Source of the DNA: an uncultured Thermoleophilia bacterium
Lineage (GTDB): Bacteria; Actinomycetota; Thermoleophilia; Gaiellales; F1-60-MAGs149
Direction: 5' to 3'
Assembly: GCA_902806305.1 (NCBI GenBank)
Contig: CADCWC010000216.1
Span: 1 to 6,820 of the forward strand
Length of the DNA: 6,820 nucleotides
Shown: positions 1 through 6,674 of the stretch, piece by piece
How the letters are laid out: every line of letters begins with the position of its first letter
Position numbering within the stretch: the first letter of the stretch is position 1
Notes under the pieces: model-generated
What the model was told of the DNA's origin: nothing
Database searches by the model: none
What the model saw: the letters and a program-made list of their open reading frames with translations, nothing else
Program-made: the position numbers and the translations under genes

Positions 1-451
1 GGTCGAGCTCCTCGAGCGTCCGGGCCACGTTCGCGTGGTAGACGGCCTCGTCGTCGAAGTTCGGCCGGATCGCCTCGAACTCGGCGTAGGCCTGGTCCGG
101 GCGGTCGAGGTTGCGCCACGCCGAGGCACGGTTGAAGCGCGCCGCCGCGTCAGCCGGGTCGATCTCCAGGATCTGCTCGAGCAGCGGCAGCGCCTCCTCC
201 CACCGCTCCGCCCCGAGCGGATCTGCGACCTGCTCCCAGAGCGGATCCTTGCGCATCAGCGGCGCGAGCTCGAGGGCCATCGGGTCACCCGGGTGCGCGG
301 CGCTGAACGTCCGCGCCCAGCGCGCGGCGACGGCCCGGTTGAGCGTGCCGTCCTCGAGCTCGGAGGCCCCCTGCGGGACGATGATCCGCGGGGGGAGCGA
401 CCCGCACGCGGCCTTCAGCGGTTCGAGCTCGACGAGCCGCCACTCGGTCAT
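1..451 (-). CDS. TPR-repeat protein, N-terminal part (runs off left edge)
   Basis: An uninterrupted minus-strand frame begins with ATG at 451 (MTEWRLVELEPLKAACG...) and is still open at base 1, giving 150 residues and a partial codon. Residues 82-129 read as a tetratricopeptide-like helical hairpin (RWEEALPLLEQILEIDP, then AARFNRASAWRNLDRPDQAY), followed by another helix pair, so the missing C-terminus may carry more repeats. TPRs usually mediate protein-protein contacts; no catalytic motif or signal peptide is visible, so a cytoplasmic role is inferred. Residues 1-80 resemble nothing I can name. Third positions are almost all G or C, supporting coding. The ATG at 451 overlaps the TGA of a 42-codon frame starting at 576, and no strong ribosome site precedes it. 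It may be translationally coupled to that frame, or the real N-terminus may lie there with a one-base shift between. The exact start is therefore uncertain; that the gene is real is fairly sure. Confidence 0.8.
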   Translation of the reverse strand, partial: MTEWRLVELEPLKAACGSLPPRIIVPQGASELEDGTLNRAVAARWARTFSAAHPGDPMALELAPLMRKDPLWEQVADPLGAERWEEALPLLEQILEIDPADAAARFNRASAWRNLDRPDQAYAEFEAIRPNFDDEAVYHANVARTLEELD

Positions 452-576
452 CGCCACGGCGCCCCGCAGTCGGTGGTCCGGGCTCGCCCGTGCGGGCCGG
501 CGACGTCGGCCGGACGCAGCGGGCGCCGCAGGGGCCCGCGGTCCGCGTCGGGGAGGTGGACCTCGAAGGCCGTCAT
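448..576 (-). other. Short upstream frame: probable out-of-frame N-terminus of the TPR gene, or a coupled 42-aa ORF
   Basis: A minus-strand frame starts with ATG at 576 (MTAFEVHLPDADRGPL...) and ends at a TGA (450-448) that overlaps the ATG of the TPR gene as ATGA. In its first 30 codons only one third position is not G or C, as expected of real coding here. The TPR frame read upstream over the same stretch (about 490-598) has many A/T third positions and looks non-coding. The last residues of the short frame look arbitrary, whereas the TPR frame read upstream of 451 gives a plausible run, SPDHRLRGAVAMTEW. The simplest reading is one gene starting at 576, broken by a one-base shift between about 490 and 460; a GGGG run at 462-465 is one possible site. 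A coupled two-gene arrangement is the alternative. No known family is recognised. Confidence 0.45.
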
Positions 577-587
577 GGTCGTCCCGC

Positions 588-593
588 ACCCTA
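588..593 (-). promoter_or_regulatory. Candidate -10 element before the ATG at 576
   Basis: On the minus strand TAGGGT fits the TAnnnT -10 pattern and ends 11 bases before the ATG at 576, which would give an almost leaderless transcript. It lies in the 46-base gap after the stop of the membrane-protein gene. No good -35 hexamer was found. A six-base match in GC-rich DNA is weak, but its position favours transcription and translation beginning at 576 rather than 451. Confidence 0.3.
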
Positions 594-622
594 CCGGACG
601 CCCTCGGAGCGGGCGGACGAGG

Positions 623-1321
623 TCACGGCGTGGTCCCGGTCGTGGCCGTCGTCTCTGTCGTGGCCGCCGGGCCGACCGGCGCCGTCTCGCCCGTCGCCGT
701 CTCCTCGGGCGCCGTGCCGGCGGGCTGCGTCGTCGTGCCGGTCGTGCCGTCCGGCTCGGTCGTCGTGCCGTCGACGGGGTCCGTGGCAGTCGTCCCCCCA
801 TCGGTCTCCGCGGTCGTGGGCGGCGCCGTCCCCGTCCCGGCCGTGGTCGGCGGGGCGCTCCCCTCCTCCTCGGCGGGCTCGTCCGACGTCGCCGGTGCTC
901 GCGGCGGGTCGGACGACGGCCGGGTCCCGAGGATGCCGCGCGGCCGCTCCGTGGCCACCGGGCGGTCGAGCAGCAGCTCGACGGCGGTGAACGCCGCCAC
1001 CGTGACGGCGAAGGCGGCGCCCGCCAGCACGAGCACGCGGCGCCACCGGATCCGCTCCCAGAGCCGCAGCCGCGTCACGGGACCCTGCACGACCCCGTCC
1101 CGCGCCACGCGGCTGACGGCCGCGACGCGCTCGACCGGTCGTTGGCCGAGCTCCTGGACGGTGATGATGATGATCGGCGTCAGCGCCGCGCCGATCACCG
1201 TGCCGACGAGGCCGAGACCGGAGAGCAGCACCGCGGCGAGCGCCGACCCCGCCCCGGCGAGCAGGATCGGCAGGAACGGGAAGCCGGGGCGGCGCTGGTC
1301 GGAGGGCAGGTCGTCGCTCAT
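623..1321 (-). CDS. Membrane protein with three predicted helices and a Thr/Pro-rich tail
   Basis: A 232-residue protein starts MSDDLPSDQRRPG. After a short charged N-terminus come two hydrophobic helices, about residues 15-35 and 38-56, the second containing the glycine-spaced run GTVIGAALTPIIIITVQELG. A basic loop with RLRLWERIRWRR follows at 85-95, then a third helix at about 96-117. The rest, 130-232, is low-complexity Thr, Pro, Gly, Ala and acidic residues (for example DGTTTEPDGTTGTTTQP) and ends TTGTTP. The basic loop suggests that loop is cytoplasmic and the tail outside, like a wall-spanning stalk; that topology is inferred. Glycine-spaced helices followed by a disordered tail recur in uncharacterised actinobacterial envelope proteins, but I cannot name a family. 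The 1321 start is chosen because the hydrophobic block follows directly; the open frame upstream overlaps the divergent gene. Only a weak GGGG-containing ribosome site precedes it. Function unknown. Confidence 0.85.
   Translation of the reverse strand: MSDDLPSDQRRPGFPFLPILLAGAGSALAAVLLSGLGLVGTVIGAALTPIIIITVQELGQRPVERVAAVSRVARDGVVQGPVTRLRLWERIRWRRVLVLAGAAFAVTVAAFTAVELLLDRPVATERPRGILGTRPSSDPPRAPATSDEPAEEEGSAPPTTAGTGTAPPTTAETDGGTTATDPVDGTTTEPDGTTGTTTQPAGTAPEETATGETAPVGPAATTETTATTGTTP
731..770 (-). repeat. Short imperfect repeats encoding the Thr-rich tail
   Basis: The 10-base unit CGTCGTGCCG (plus-strand reading) occurs at 731-740 and again at 761-770, with a close variant, GTCGTGCCGT, at 741-750. 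On the coding minus strand these encode the repeated Gly-Thr-Thr of the membrane protein's tail. Such repeats can change copy number by slippage, so tail length may vary between strains. This is coding low complexity, not a mobile or regulatory repeat. Confidence 0.5.
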
Positions 1322-1388
1322 GACGCCCCAAGGGTCGCCGATCGCGCCGCGTCGCACACGCCGAGGCGTCGGTCGCGAGGACGACGGG

Positions 1389-1394
1389 TACGAT
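1389..1394 (+). promoter_or_regulatory. Candidate -10 element of the small acidic gene (near-leaderless)
   Basis: TACGAT matches the TAnnnT -10 pattern and agrees with TATAAT at four positions. It ends nine bases before the ATG at 1404, so a start of transcription 6-7 bases downstream would place the ATG within the first few nucleotides. No ribosome-binding sequence lies between, which fits leaderless expression. The -35 region (around 1366-1371) has no good match. The 82-base gap 1322-1403 is shared with the divergent membrane-protein gene, for which no clear promoter was found. Confidence 0.5.
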
Positions 1395-1403
1395 CGGCGC
1401 ACC

Positions 1404-1706
1404 ATGACTCCTCGCCCCCACCGCCCCGGCGCCACGACGCGTCCGGCCGAGACGCCGCTGGACCTCGACGTCGACCTGTCGACCCTCGACGTGACCGACC
1501 TGAAGACGCTCCAGCACCGGGTCGAGGGCGAGCTCGCCCGCATCGAGCCGTCGGAGCCGCCGGGCGCCACGGGAGGACAGCTCGCCGAGCACGGCACGGC
1601 CGCCCCCGATCCCGACCGATCACGCCGGCTGCGGCAGATGCTCGTCGCCATCGACGACGCCATCGCGGGCCGCACCGACACGGCCGAGATGCCGACCGGC
1701 GAGTGA
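1404..1706 (+). CDS. Small acidic hypothetical protein
   Basis: A 100-residue protein starts MTPRPHRPGATTRPAETP and ends AEMPTGE. The first 18 residues are Pro/Thr/Arg-rich and probably disordered. Residues 19-48 (LDLDVDLSTLDVTDLKTLQ, then HRVEGELARIE) form a likely acidic amphipathic helix. A disordered Gly/Pro/Ala section at about 49-70 follows, then a second helix at 72-90 containing RRLRQMLVAIDDAIAG. There is no signal peptide, membrane segment or enzyme motif; a small cytoplasmic, perhaps partner-binding, helical protein is inferred. ATG 1404 is chosen because the TACGAT -10 element lies nine bases upstream and coding-like composition starts there; the open frame further upstream is only a shadow. 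Its stop is 72 bases before lhr on the same strand. Co-transcription is possible, but lhr has its own candidate promoter. I do not recognise the family. Confidence 0.7.
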   Translation: MTPRPHRPGATTRPAETPLDLDVDLSTLDVTDLKTLQHRVEGELARIEPSEPPGATGGQLAEHGTAAPDPDRSRRLRQMLVAIDDAIAGRTDTAEMPTGE

Positions 1707-1766
1707 GCCCGGCCTAGCGACATCCCGCGCCCGCGACCTCCCACGGCCGACCGGGCCGGGCGGCGC

Positions 1767-1772
1767 GATACT
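1767..1772 (+). promoter_or_regulatory. Candidate -10 element of lhr placing transcription start at the ATG
   Basis: GATACT differs from the good -10 sequence TATACT only in its first base and ends six bases before the lhr ATG at 1779. The expected transcription start therefore coincides with the A of the ATG, giving a leaderless mRNA, and no Shine-Dalgarno sequence is present. A convincing -35 was not found. I looked in 1707-1778 for an actinobacterial LexA box (GAAC-N4-GTTC) and found none, nor an obvious PafBC-type motif. A weak hairpin (CGGCC 1744-1748 with GGCCG 1754-1758) sits just upstream but has no T-tract. Confidence 0.5.
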
Positions 1773-1778
1773 ACGGGC

Positions 1779-4700
1779 ATGGCTGCCACGGCCCCGCCCG
1801 ACCTCGCCGCCGAGCTGTTCTCGCCCGCCACGGCGGCCTGGTTCTCGGGCGCGTTCCCCGAGGGCCCGACGCGCGCCCAGTCCGACGGGTGGCCTGCCAT
1901 CGCGCGCGGCGAGCACGTGCTGCTGTGCGCCCCGACCGGCTCCGGCAAGACGCTCGCGGCGTTCCTGCACGGCATCGACCGCGTCGCCACCACGCCGCGC
2001 GTCGAGCAGGGCGTCCGACTGCTCTACATCTCGCCGCTCAAGGCGCTCAACTACGACGTCGAGCGGAACCTCTGGGGGCCGCTCGCGGGCATCCGGGCCG
2101 CCGCCGACCGCCTCGGCCTCCCGCGCCCGGACGTCACCGTGGCGGTCCGCACGGGCGACACGCCGCAGCGCGAGCGGACGGCGATGCTGCGGCGACCGCC
2201 CGACATCCTCATCACGACGCCCGAGAGCCTGTTCCTGCTGCTCACGTCGCCGAATCAGCGCGGCATGCTGGCCACGGTCGAGACGGTGATCCTCGACGAG
2301 GTCCACGCCGTGGCGGCCACGAAGCGAGGCAGCCATCTCGCGCTGAGCCTGGAGCGACTCGACCGGCTCCGCGAGGGGCGGCTCCAGCGCATCGCGCTCT
2401 CGGCCACGCAGCGGCCGCTGGAGGAGATCGCCCGCTTCGTCGGCGGGGAGCGCCCGGTGGAGATCGTCGACGCGGGCACCGCGAAGCGCCTCGAGCTCGA
2501 GGTCGTCGTGCCGCTCGAGGACATGGCCGACCTGCCGTTCGCCGCCGAGGCGCTGTCCGACCAGGCGGGCGACCCGACCGGCAACCGCTCGGTCTGGCCC
2601 GCGGTCTACCCGCGCCTCCTGGAGCTCATCGACGAGCACTCGACGACGCTCGTGTTCGTCAACTACCGCCGCCTGGCCGAGCGCCTGGCGCTGCGCCTGA
2701 ACGAGCTCGCCGGGCGCGAGGTGGCGCGGGCGCACCACGGCTCCCTGTCGCGCGAGGCCCGCTCGGAGGTCGAGGAGCTCCTGAAGCGGGGCGAGCTGCC
2801 GTGCCTCGTGGCCACGTCGAGCCTCGAGCTCGGGATCGACATGGGCGCCATCGACCTCGTCATCCAGGTCGAGTCGCCGAAGTCGGTGGCGCGCGGGCTG
2901 CAGCGGGTGGGCCGCGCGGGGCACCAGGTCGGGGCCCCGAGCCGCGGCCGCATCTTCCCGAAGTTCCGCGGCGACCTGGTCGAGTGCGCGGTCGTCGTCG
3001 AGCGCATGCAGCAGGGACTCGTCGAGGAGACGCGGGTGCCGCGCAACCCCCTCGACGTGCTGGCCCAGCAGATCGTCTCGCTCTGCGCCGAGGACGAGTG
3101 GGCCGTCGACGAGCTCTACGCGCTCGTCACCGCCACCTACACGTACCGCGAGCTCCCGCGGGGACAGTTCGACGGCGTGCTCGACATGCTCTCGGGCCGC
3201 TACCCGTCCGACGACTTCGCCGAGCTCCGGCCGCGGCTCGTCTGGGACCGCGTCGAGGGCATCGTCCACGGGCGCAGCGGCAGTCGCGCGCTGGCCGTCT
3301 CGAACGCGGGAACGATCCCCGACCGTGGCCTCTACGGCGTCTTCCTGGCCGACGGCTCGGGCGGCCGCGTCGGCGAGCTCGACGAGGAGATGGTCTACGA
3401 GGCGCGGACCGGTCAGACGTTCATGCTCGGCGCCTCGACGTGGCGGATCGAGGAGATCACGCGCGACCGCGTGATCGTCTCCCCCGCTCCGGGCCAGCCG
3501 GGGCAGATCCCGTTCTGGCGCGGCGACGGCGTCGGCCGGCCCGTCGAGCTCGGACGGGCGATCGGCGCCTTCACGCGCGAGATCATGGCCGAGCGCCGTG
3601 CGAAGGCCCTGACGCGGCTGCGGGAGCGGCACGCACTCGACGAGCGCGCGGCGGAGAACCTGCTCGCCTACCTCGAGGAGCAGCGGGAGGCCACCGGCAC
3701 GCTGCCGACCGACCGGACCGTGGTCGTGGAGCGCTTCCGCGACGAGATCGGGGACTGGCGCCTGTGCCTGCTCACGCCCTTCGGCGGTCGCGTGCACGCG
3801 CCGTGGGCGCTCGCCCTGGCGGGGCGCCTCCGTGACCGGCACGGCATCGAGACCCAGGCCCTGTGGTCGGACGACGGGATCATCCTGCACCTCCCGGACG
3901 CCGACGAGGCGCCGGGGGCGGAAGCGGTGCTGATCGATCCTGAGGAGATCGAGTCGCTCGTGGTGCGGGAGCTTGCGGGCAGCGCGCTCTACGCCGCCCG
4001 CTTCCGCGAGAACGCGGCCCGCGCGCTCCTGATCCCGCGTCGCCGGCCGGGGCAGCGCACGCCGCTCTGGCAGCAGCGCCTGAAGGCCCAGTCGCTGCAG
4101 GTCGCCACGGAGCGGTTCGGCTCCTTCCCGATCGCGCTCGAGACCTACCGCGAGTGCCTGCAGGACATCTTCGACCTCCCGGGCCTGACCGGCCTCCTGC
4201 GCGGCCTGCAGACCCGGACGCTCGCGATGGTCGAGGTCGAGACGCCTCACGGGTCGCCGTTCACGTCGTCGCTGCTCTTCGACTACGTGCTGCAGTACAT
4301 GTACGAGGGCGACACGCCCCCCGCCGAGCGGCGGGCCCAGGCCCTCTCGCTCGACCGCGACCTGCTGCGGGAGCTGCTCGGCCAGGAGGAGCTCCGGGAC
4401 CTGCTCGACGCCGACGCGATCGCGCAGGTCGAGCACGACCTCCGGCGCCGCTACGCACCCGGGGTCGACGCGCTGCACGACCTGCTCCGTCGGCTCGGCG
4501 ACCTCACCCCCGCCGAGATCGGCGACGCCCCGGGCGTCGAGGAGCTCGTCCGGACCCGGCGCGCCGTCCGCCTGCGGCTGGCGGGCGAGGAGCGGATCGT
4601 GGCGGCCGAGGACGCGGGCCGCTACCGCGACGCGACGGGCGCGATGGCCCCGCCCGGACTCCCCGACGCGTTCCTCGAGCCGGTCCCGAACGCCCTGCGC

Positions 4701-6257
4701 GACCTGGTCCGCCGCTACGCCCGTACGCACGGCCCGTTCCACACCGACGACGTGGCGCGGCGGCTCGCGGTCCCGCCCCAGCGCGTGGCCGACGAGCTCG
4801 CGGTGCTGGAGCGCGAGAGCGTCGTCGTGCAGGGTGAGCTGCGGCCTGGCGGTACCGGCCGCGAGTGGTGCGACGCGGACGTGCTACGGCGCATCCGGCG
4901 CGCGTCGCTGGCCGTCCTGCGCGCCGAGGTCGAGGCCGTCGCGCCCGACGCGCTCGGCCGCTTCCTGCCCGCCTGGCACGGTCTCGACCGGGGCGGCGCG
5001 GGCGGTCCGGACCGCCTGCGGGACGTGCTCGTCCCGCTGCAGGGCCTGGCCCTGCCGGCGGCGCTGTGGGAGTCGGACGTGCTGCCCCGCCGCGTCCCGA
5101 ACTACCGTCGCGAGCTGCTCGACGCCCTGCTGAGCGCCGGCGAGGTGGTGTGGTGCGGTGCGGGGGACGGCCGCGTCGCGGTCCTCGGCCGCGACGACGC
5201 GCCGCTGCTCGGCCCACCGGTCACGACGGCGCCGCGGCCCGAGGGGGAGCTCGTCGACGCGCTCCGGATCCGCCTGGAGCGCGGCGCGTGCTTCTTCGGC
5301 GAGCTCGTCGAGGCGGCGGAGGCGGCGGCACCCGAGGTCGCGGCCGCCCTGTGGGAGCTCGTCTGGGCCGGCGAGGCCACGAACGACGCGTTCACGCCGC
5401 TCCGCTCGCCCCGCACGGCGCTCCACCGCACCTTGGCCCGCACCACGCCGCCCGCCCGGAGCACGACCGGCGGACGCCGCCTGCGACGTCGACGCGGGTC
5501 GACGGCCACGCCGGCCCTGGTCGGCCGCTGGTCGCTCACCGCCCCGCTGTTCACGGGCGCGACCGAGTCCGAGCGGGCTCGGGCCCGCGCCGAGCTGCTG
5601 CTCGAGCGGCAGGGCATCGTGACGCGCTCGGGCGTCAAGGCGGAGGGCGTCCCCGGCGGCTTCGGGGGCGTCTACGGCGAGCTGTCCGCGCTCGAGACGC
5701 TCGGCGGCACGCGCCGCGGCTACTTCGTGGAGGGGCTCGGCGGGGCCCAGTTCGCGCTTCCCGGGGCGCTCGAACGGCTGCGCGACCTCCGCGTGGTCGA
5801 GGGCGAGCCCGAGAGCCTCGTCCTCGCGGCCGCAGACCCCGCGAACCCCTACGGCGCCGCCCTGCCGTGGCCGGAGCGGGTCGAGGGGCGCGCCTCACGG
5901 GCGGCGGGCGCGTACGTCGTGCTGGTCGACGGCCTGGCGGCGCTCTACGTCGAGCGCGGCGGGCGTTCGCTCCTGCCGCTCGTCGACGACGACCCGGAGG
6001 GACCCGACGTGCTCGGCCCCGCCGTGGCCGCGCTCGTCAGCGCCGGACACGACGGAGCGGTGCCGACCCTCAAGCTCGAGCGCGTCGCCGGCGCGCCCGT
6101 GTCCGGCTCGGCGTGGGAGGTGCGCCTCGCCGACGCGGGCTTCCGGCGCTCGCCACGAGGGCTCGTCCTCGAGCGTCGGACGCCCGGTCGCGACGGCGAC
6201 GGACCGGATGACCCACGCCGTCGATCGGGCGGGGCGGTCGAACTCGGCCGGACCTAG
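1779..6257 (+). CDS. lhr: Lhr-type ATP-dependent DNA helicase (SF2), full length
   Basis: A 1492-residue protein, close to the usual Lhr length (about 1500 residues in mycobacteria and E. coli). Lhr couples ATP hydrolysis to 3'-to-5' movement on single-stranded DNA and unwinding, and is linked to DNA repair. Visible helicase motifs: Q-like TRAQ (31-34), Walker A APTGSGKT (51-58), Ia ISPLKALN (84-91), Ib TTPES (146-150), DEVH box (173-176), SAT (208-210), IV LVFVNYRRLAE (291-301), V ATSSLELGIDMG (345-356), VI QRVGRAGH (375-382). Lhr-specific parts follow: winged-helix and beta-barrel region (about 420-600), with W555 and PFWRGD at 578-583, where W580 may be the DNA-stacking Trp known in mycobacterial Lhr; LTPFGGRVHAPW (665-676); PFTSSLLFDYVLQYMYEGD (827-845); then the C-terminal domain with EWCD (1029-1032), an Arg/Thr-rich linker (about 1218-1246) and GRWSLT (1249-1254). 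The C-terminal domain of E. coli Lhr is reported to have uracil-DNA glycosylase activity; whether this one does is unknown. No key residue is missing. The start fits the adjacent -10 element. Confidence 0.97.
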   Translation: MAATAPPDLAAELFSPATAAWFSGAFPEGPTRAQSDGWPAIARGEHVLLCAPTGSGKTLAAFLHGIDRVATTPRVEQGVRLLYISPLKALNYDVERNLWGPLAGIRAAADRLGLPRPDVTVAVRTGDTPQRERTAMLRRPPDILITTPESLFLLLTSPNQRGMLATVETVILDEVHAVAATKRGSHLALSLERLDRLREGRLQRIALSATQRPLEEIARFVGGERPVEIVDAGTAKRLELEVVVPLEDMADLPFAAEALSDQAGDPTGNRSVWPAVYPRLLELIDEHSTTLVFVNYRRLAERLALRLNELAGREVARAHHGSLSREARSEVEELLKRGELPCLVATSSLELGIDMGAIDLVIQVESPKSVARGLQRVGRAGHQVGAPSRGRIFPKFRGDLVECAVVVERMQQGLVEETRVPRNPLDVLAQQIVSLCAEDEWAVDELYALVTATYTYRELPRGQFDGVLDMLSGRYPSDDFAELRPRLVWDRVEGIVHGRSGSRALAVSNAGTIPDRGLYGVFLADGSGGRVGELDEEMVYEARTGQTFMLGASTWRIEEITRDRVIVSPAPGQPGQIPFWRGDGVGRPVELGRAIGAFTREIMAERRAKALTRLRERHALDERAAENLLAYLEEQREATGTLPTDRTVVVERFRDEIGDWRLCLLTPFGGRVHAPWALALAGRLRDRHGIETQALWSDDGIILHLPDADEAPGAEAVLIDPEEIESLVVRELAGSALYAARFRENAARALLIPRRRPGQRTPLWQQRLKAQSLQVATERFGSFPIALETYRECLQDIFDLPGLTGLLRGLQTRTLAMVEVETPHGSPFTSSLLFDYVLQYMYEGDTPPAERRAQALSLDRDLLRELLGQEELRDLLDADAIAQVEHDLRRRYAPGVDALHDLLRRLGDLTPAEIGDAPGVEELVRTRRAVRLRLAGEERIVAAEDAGRYRDATGAMAPPGLPDAFLEPVPNALRDLVRRYARTHGPFHTDDVARRLAVPPQRVADELAVLERESVVVQGELRPGGTGREWCDADVLRRIRRASLAVLRAEVEAVAPDALGRFLPAWHGLDRGGAGGPDRLRDVLVPLQGLALPAALWESDVLPRRVPNYRRELLDALLSAGEVVWCGAGDGRVAVLGRDDAPLLGPPVTTAPRPEGELVDALRIRLERGACFFGELVEAAEAAAPEVAAALWELVWAGEATNDAFTPLRSPRTALHRTLARTTPPARSTTGGRRLRRRRGSTATPALVGRWSLTAPLFTGATESERARARAELLLERQGIVTRSGVKAEGVPGGFGGVYGELSALETLGGTRRGYFVEGLGGAQFALPGALERLRDLRVVEGEPESLVLAAADPANPYGAALPWPERVEGRASRAAGAYVVLVDGLAALYVERGGRSLLPLVDDDPEGPDVLGPAVAALVSAGHDGAVPTLKLERVAGAPVSGSAWEVRLADAGFRRSPRGLVLERRTPGRDGDGPDDPRRRSGGAVELGRT

Positions 6258-6270
6258 GGGCCGACGACCG

Positions 6271-6597
6271 CTACCAGCACGGTCCGACGTAGTCGCCGTG
6301 CGCGAGGTGCGGCTCGACCGACGGCACGCGCAGCGTGTCCTGGTCGGACCCGGGGTTGTGGCAGATCGTGATCAGCGTGCCGTACTGGTCGAACGCGGGG
6401 GTCTCGGTCCCGTCGTCGCGCAGGGCGGGCAGCGCCGCGTCCGACGCCCCGAGCACCGCGCCCTCGGCCGGTGCCGAGTCGGGGACGACGACCGCCGCGG
6501 CCTGGCGCCCGACCGACTTGGCCGCCGTGCCCGCGCGCTCGAACCCGCCCGCGAGCGCCACCGCGACGAGGGCGAGCACCGTGAGGAGGACCGCCAT
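6271..6597 (-). CDS. Small secreted or anchored protein with C-terminal Cys-His/His-x-x-His-Gly-Asp module
   Basis: A 108-residue protein starts MAVLLTVLALVAVALAGG. Residues 1-18 form a hydrophobic segment that would act as signal peptide or membrane anchor; residues 20-70 are variable and probably flexible. The C-terminal module, 75-108, has ITICHNPGSDQDT with C79-H80, then PHLAHGDYVGPCW with H97, H100, G101, D102 and C107. Short modules of this pattern (TICH-x-P-G...HLAHGD-x-x-GPC) recur at the ends of secreted bacterial proteins. The paired Cys suggest a disulfide and the His/Asp a possible metal site, but no function is established to my knowledge. ATG 6597 is chosen because the hydrophobic segment begins there and AAGG lies five bases upstream. 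The segment then has no positive n-region; the frame is open upstream to an ATG at 6777, but that start overlaps the neighbouring gene and precedes the candidate promoter. Convergent with lhr, 13 bases between stops. Confidence 0.75.
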   Translation of the reverse strand: MAVLLTVLALVAVALAGGFERAGTAAKSVGRQAAAVVVPDSAPAEGAVLGASDAALPALRDDGTETPAFDQYGTLITICHNPGSDQDTLRVPSVEPHLAHGDYVGPCW

Positions 6598-6617
6598 GGC
6601 GGCCTTGGTCTGGCGGG

Positions 6618-6674
6618 TCAGGTCCGTGGCGTCAGCCTCCGCTCCGGTCGTACGGACGGGTCGTGCCCGGGCAT
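6618..6674 (-). other. Possible 18-codon leader ORF
   Basis: In the leader of the small secreted-protein gene, an ATG at 6674 opens an 18-codon frame (MPGHDPSVRPERRLTPRT) ending with TGA at 6620-6618, 20 bases before the main ATG. It lies downstream of the candidate promoter and between the hairpins and the gene, so it could be a leader peptide. No strong ribosome site precedes it and the peptide has no run of a single amino acid typical of attenuators. An alternative is that it marks a frameshifted N-terminus of the main gene. Chance is quite possible. Confidence 0.2.

Noticed and set aside
623..860. Hydrophobic Val-rich run on the plus strand that looks like membrane segments
   Set aside because: It is the reverse reading of the Thr-rich tail (ACG/ACC codons read as CGT/GGT, giving Val, Gly and Ser), so an artefact of the real minus-strand gene.
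35..1717. Two plus-strand open frames of over 500 codons (35-1717 and 111-1706)
   Set aside because: Most of their length is antisense to the TPR and membrane-protein genes. The products are Arg/Gly/Pro- or Ser/Ala-rich with no domain. Only the last 100 codons of the 111-1706 frame look like a gene (1404-1706).
1744..1758. Hairpin CGGCC/GGCCG upstream of lhr as a terminator or operator
   Set aside because: Only a 5-bp stem with no T-tract, and such inverted repeats are expected by chance in this base composition.
1889..3835. Further long plus-strand frames inside lhr (1889-3835, 4154-4837, 4865-6211)
   Set aside because: They overlap the helicase in another frame, consist largely of Arg, Ala, Pro and Gly, and break none of the continuous Lhr domain order.
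1620..4742. A 1040-codon open frame on the minus strand opposite lhr
   Set aside because: It is antisense to the clearly recognised Lhr helicase. Its product is Arg/Glu/Val/Leu-rich without domain structure, as expected when GC-rich codons are read on the opposite strand.
5431..5516. Arg/Thr-rich stretch in the Lhr C-terminal domain (residues 1218-1246) as a frameshifted or inserted segment
   Set aside because: The frame continues correctly into GRWSLT. Variable Arg/Pro-rich linkers before that motif are usual in Lhr proteins, so it is an ordinary linker.
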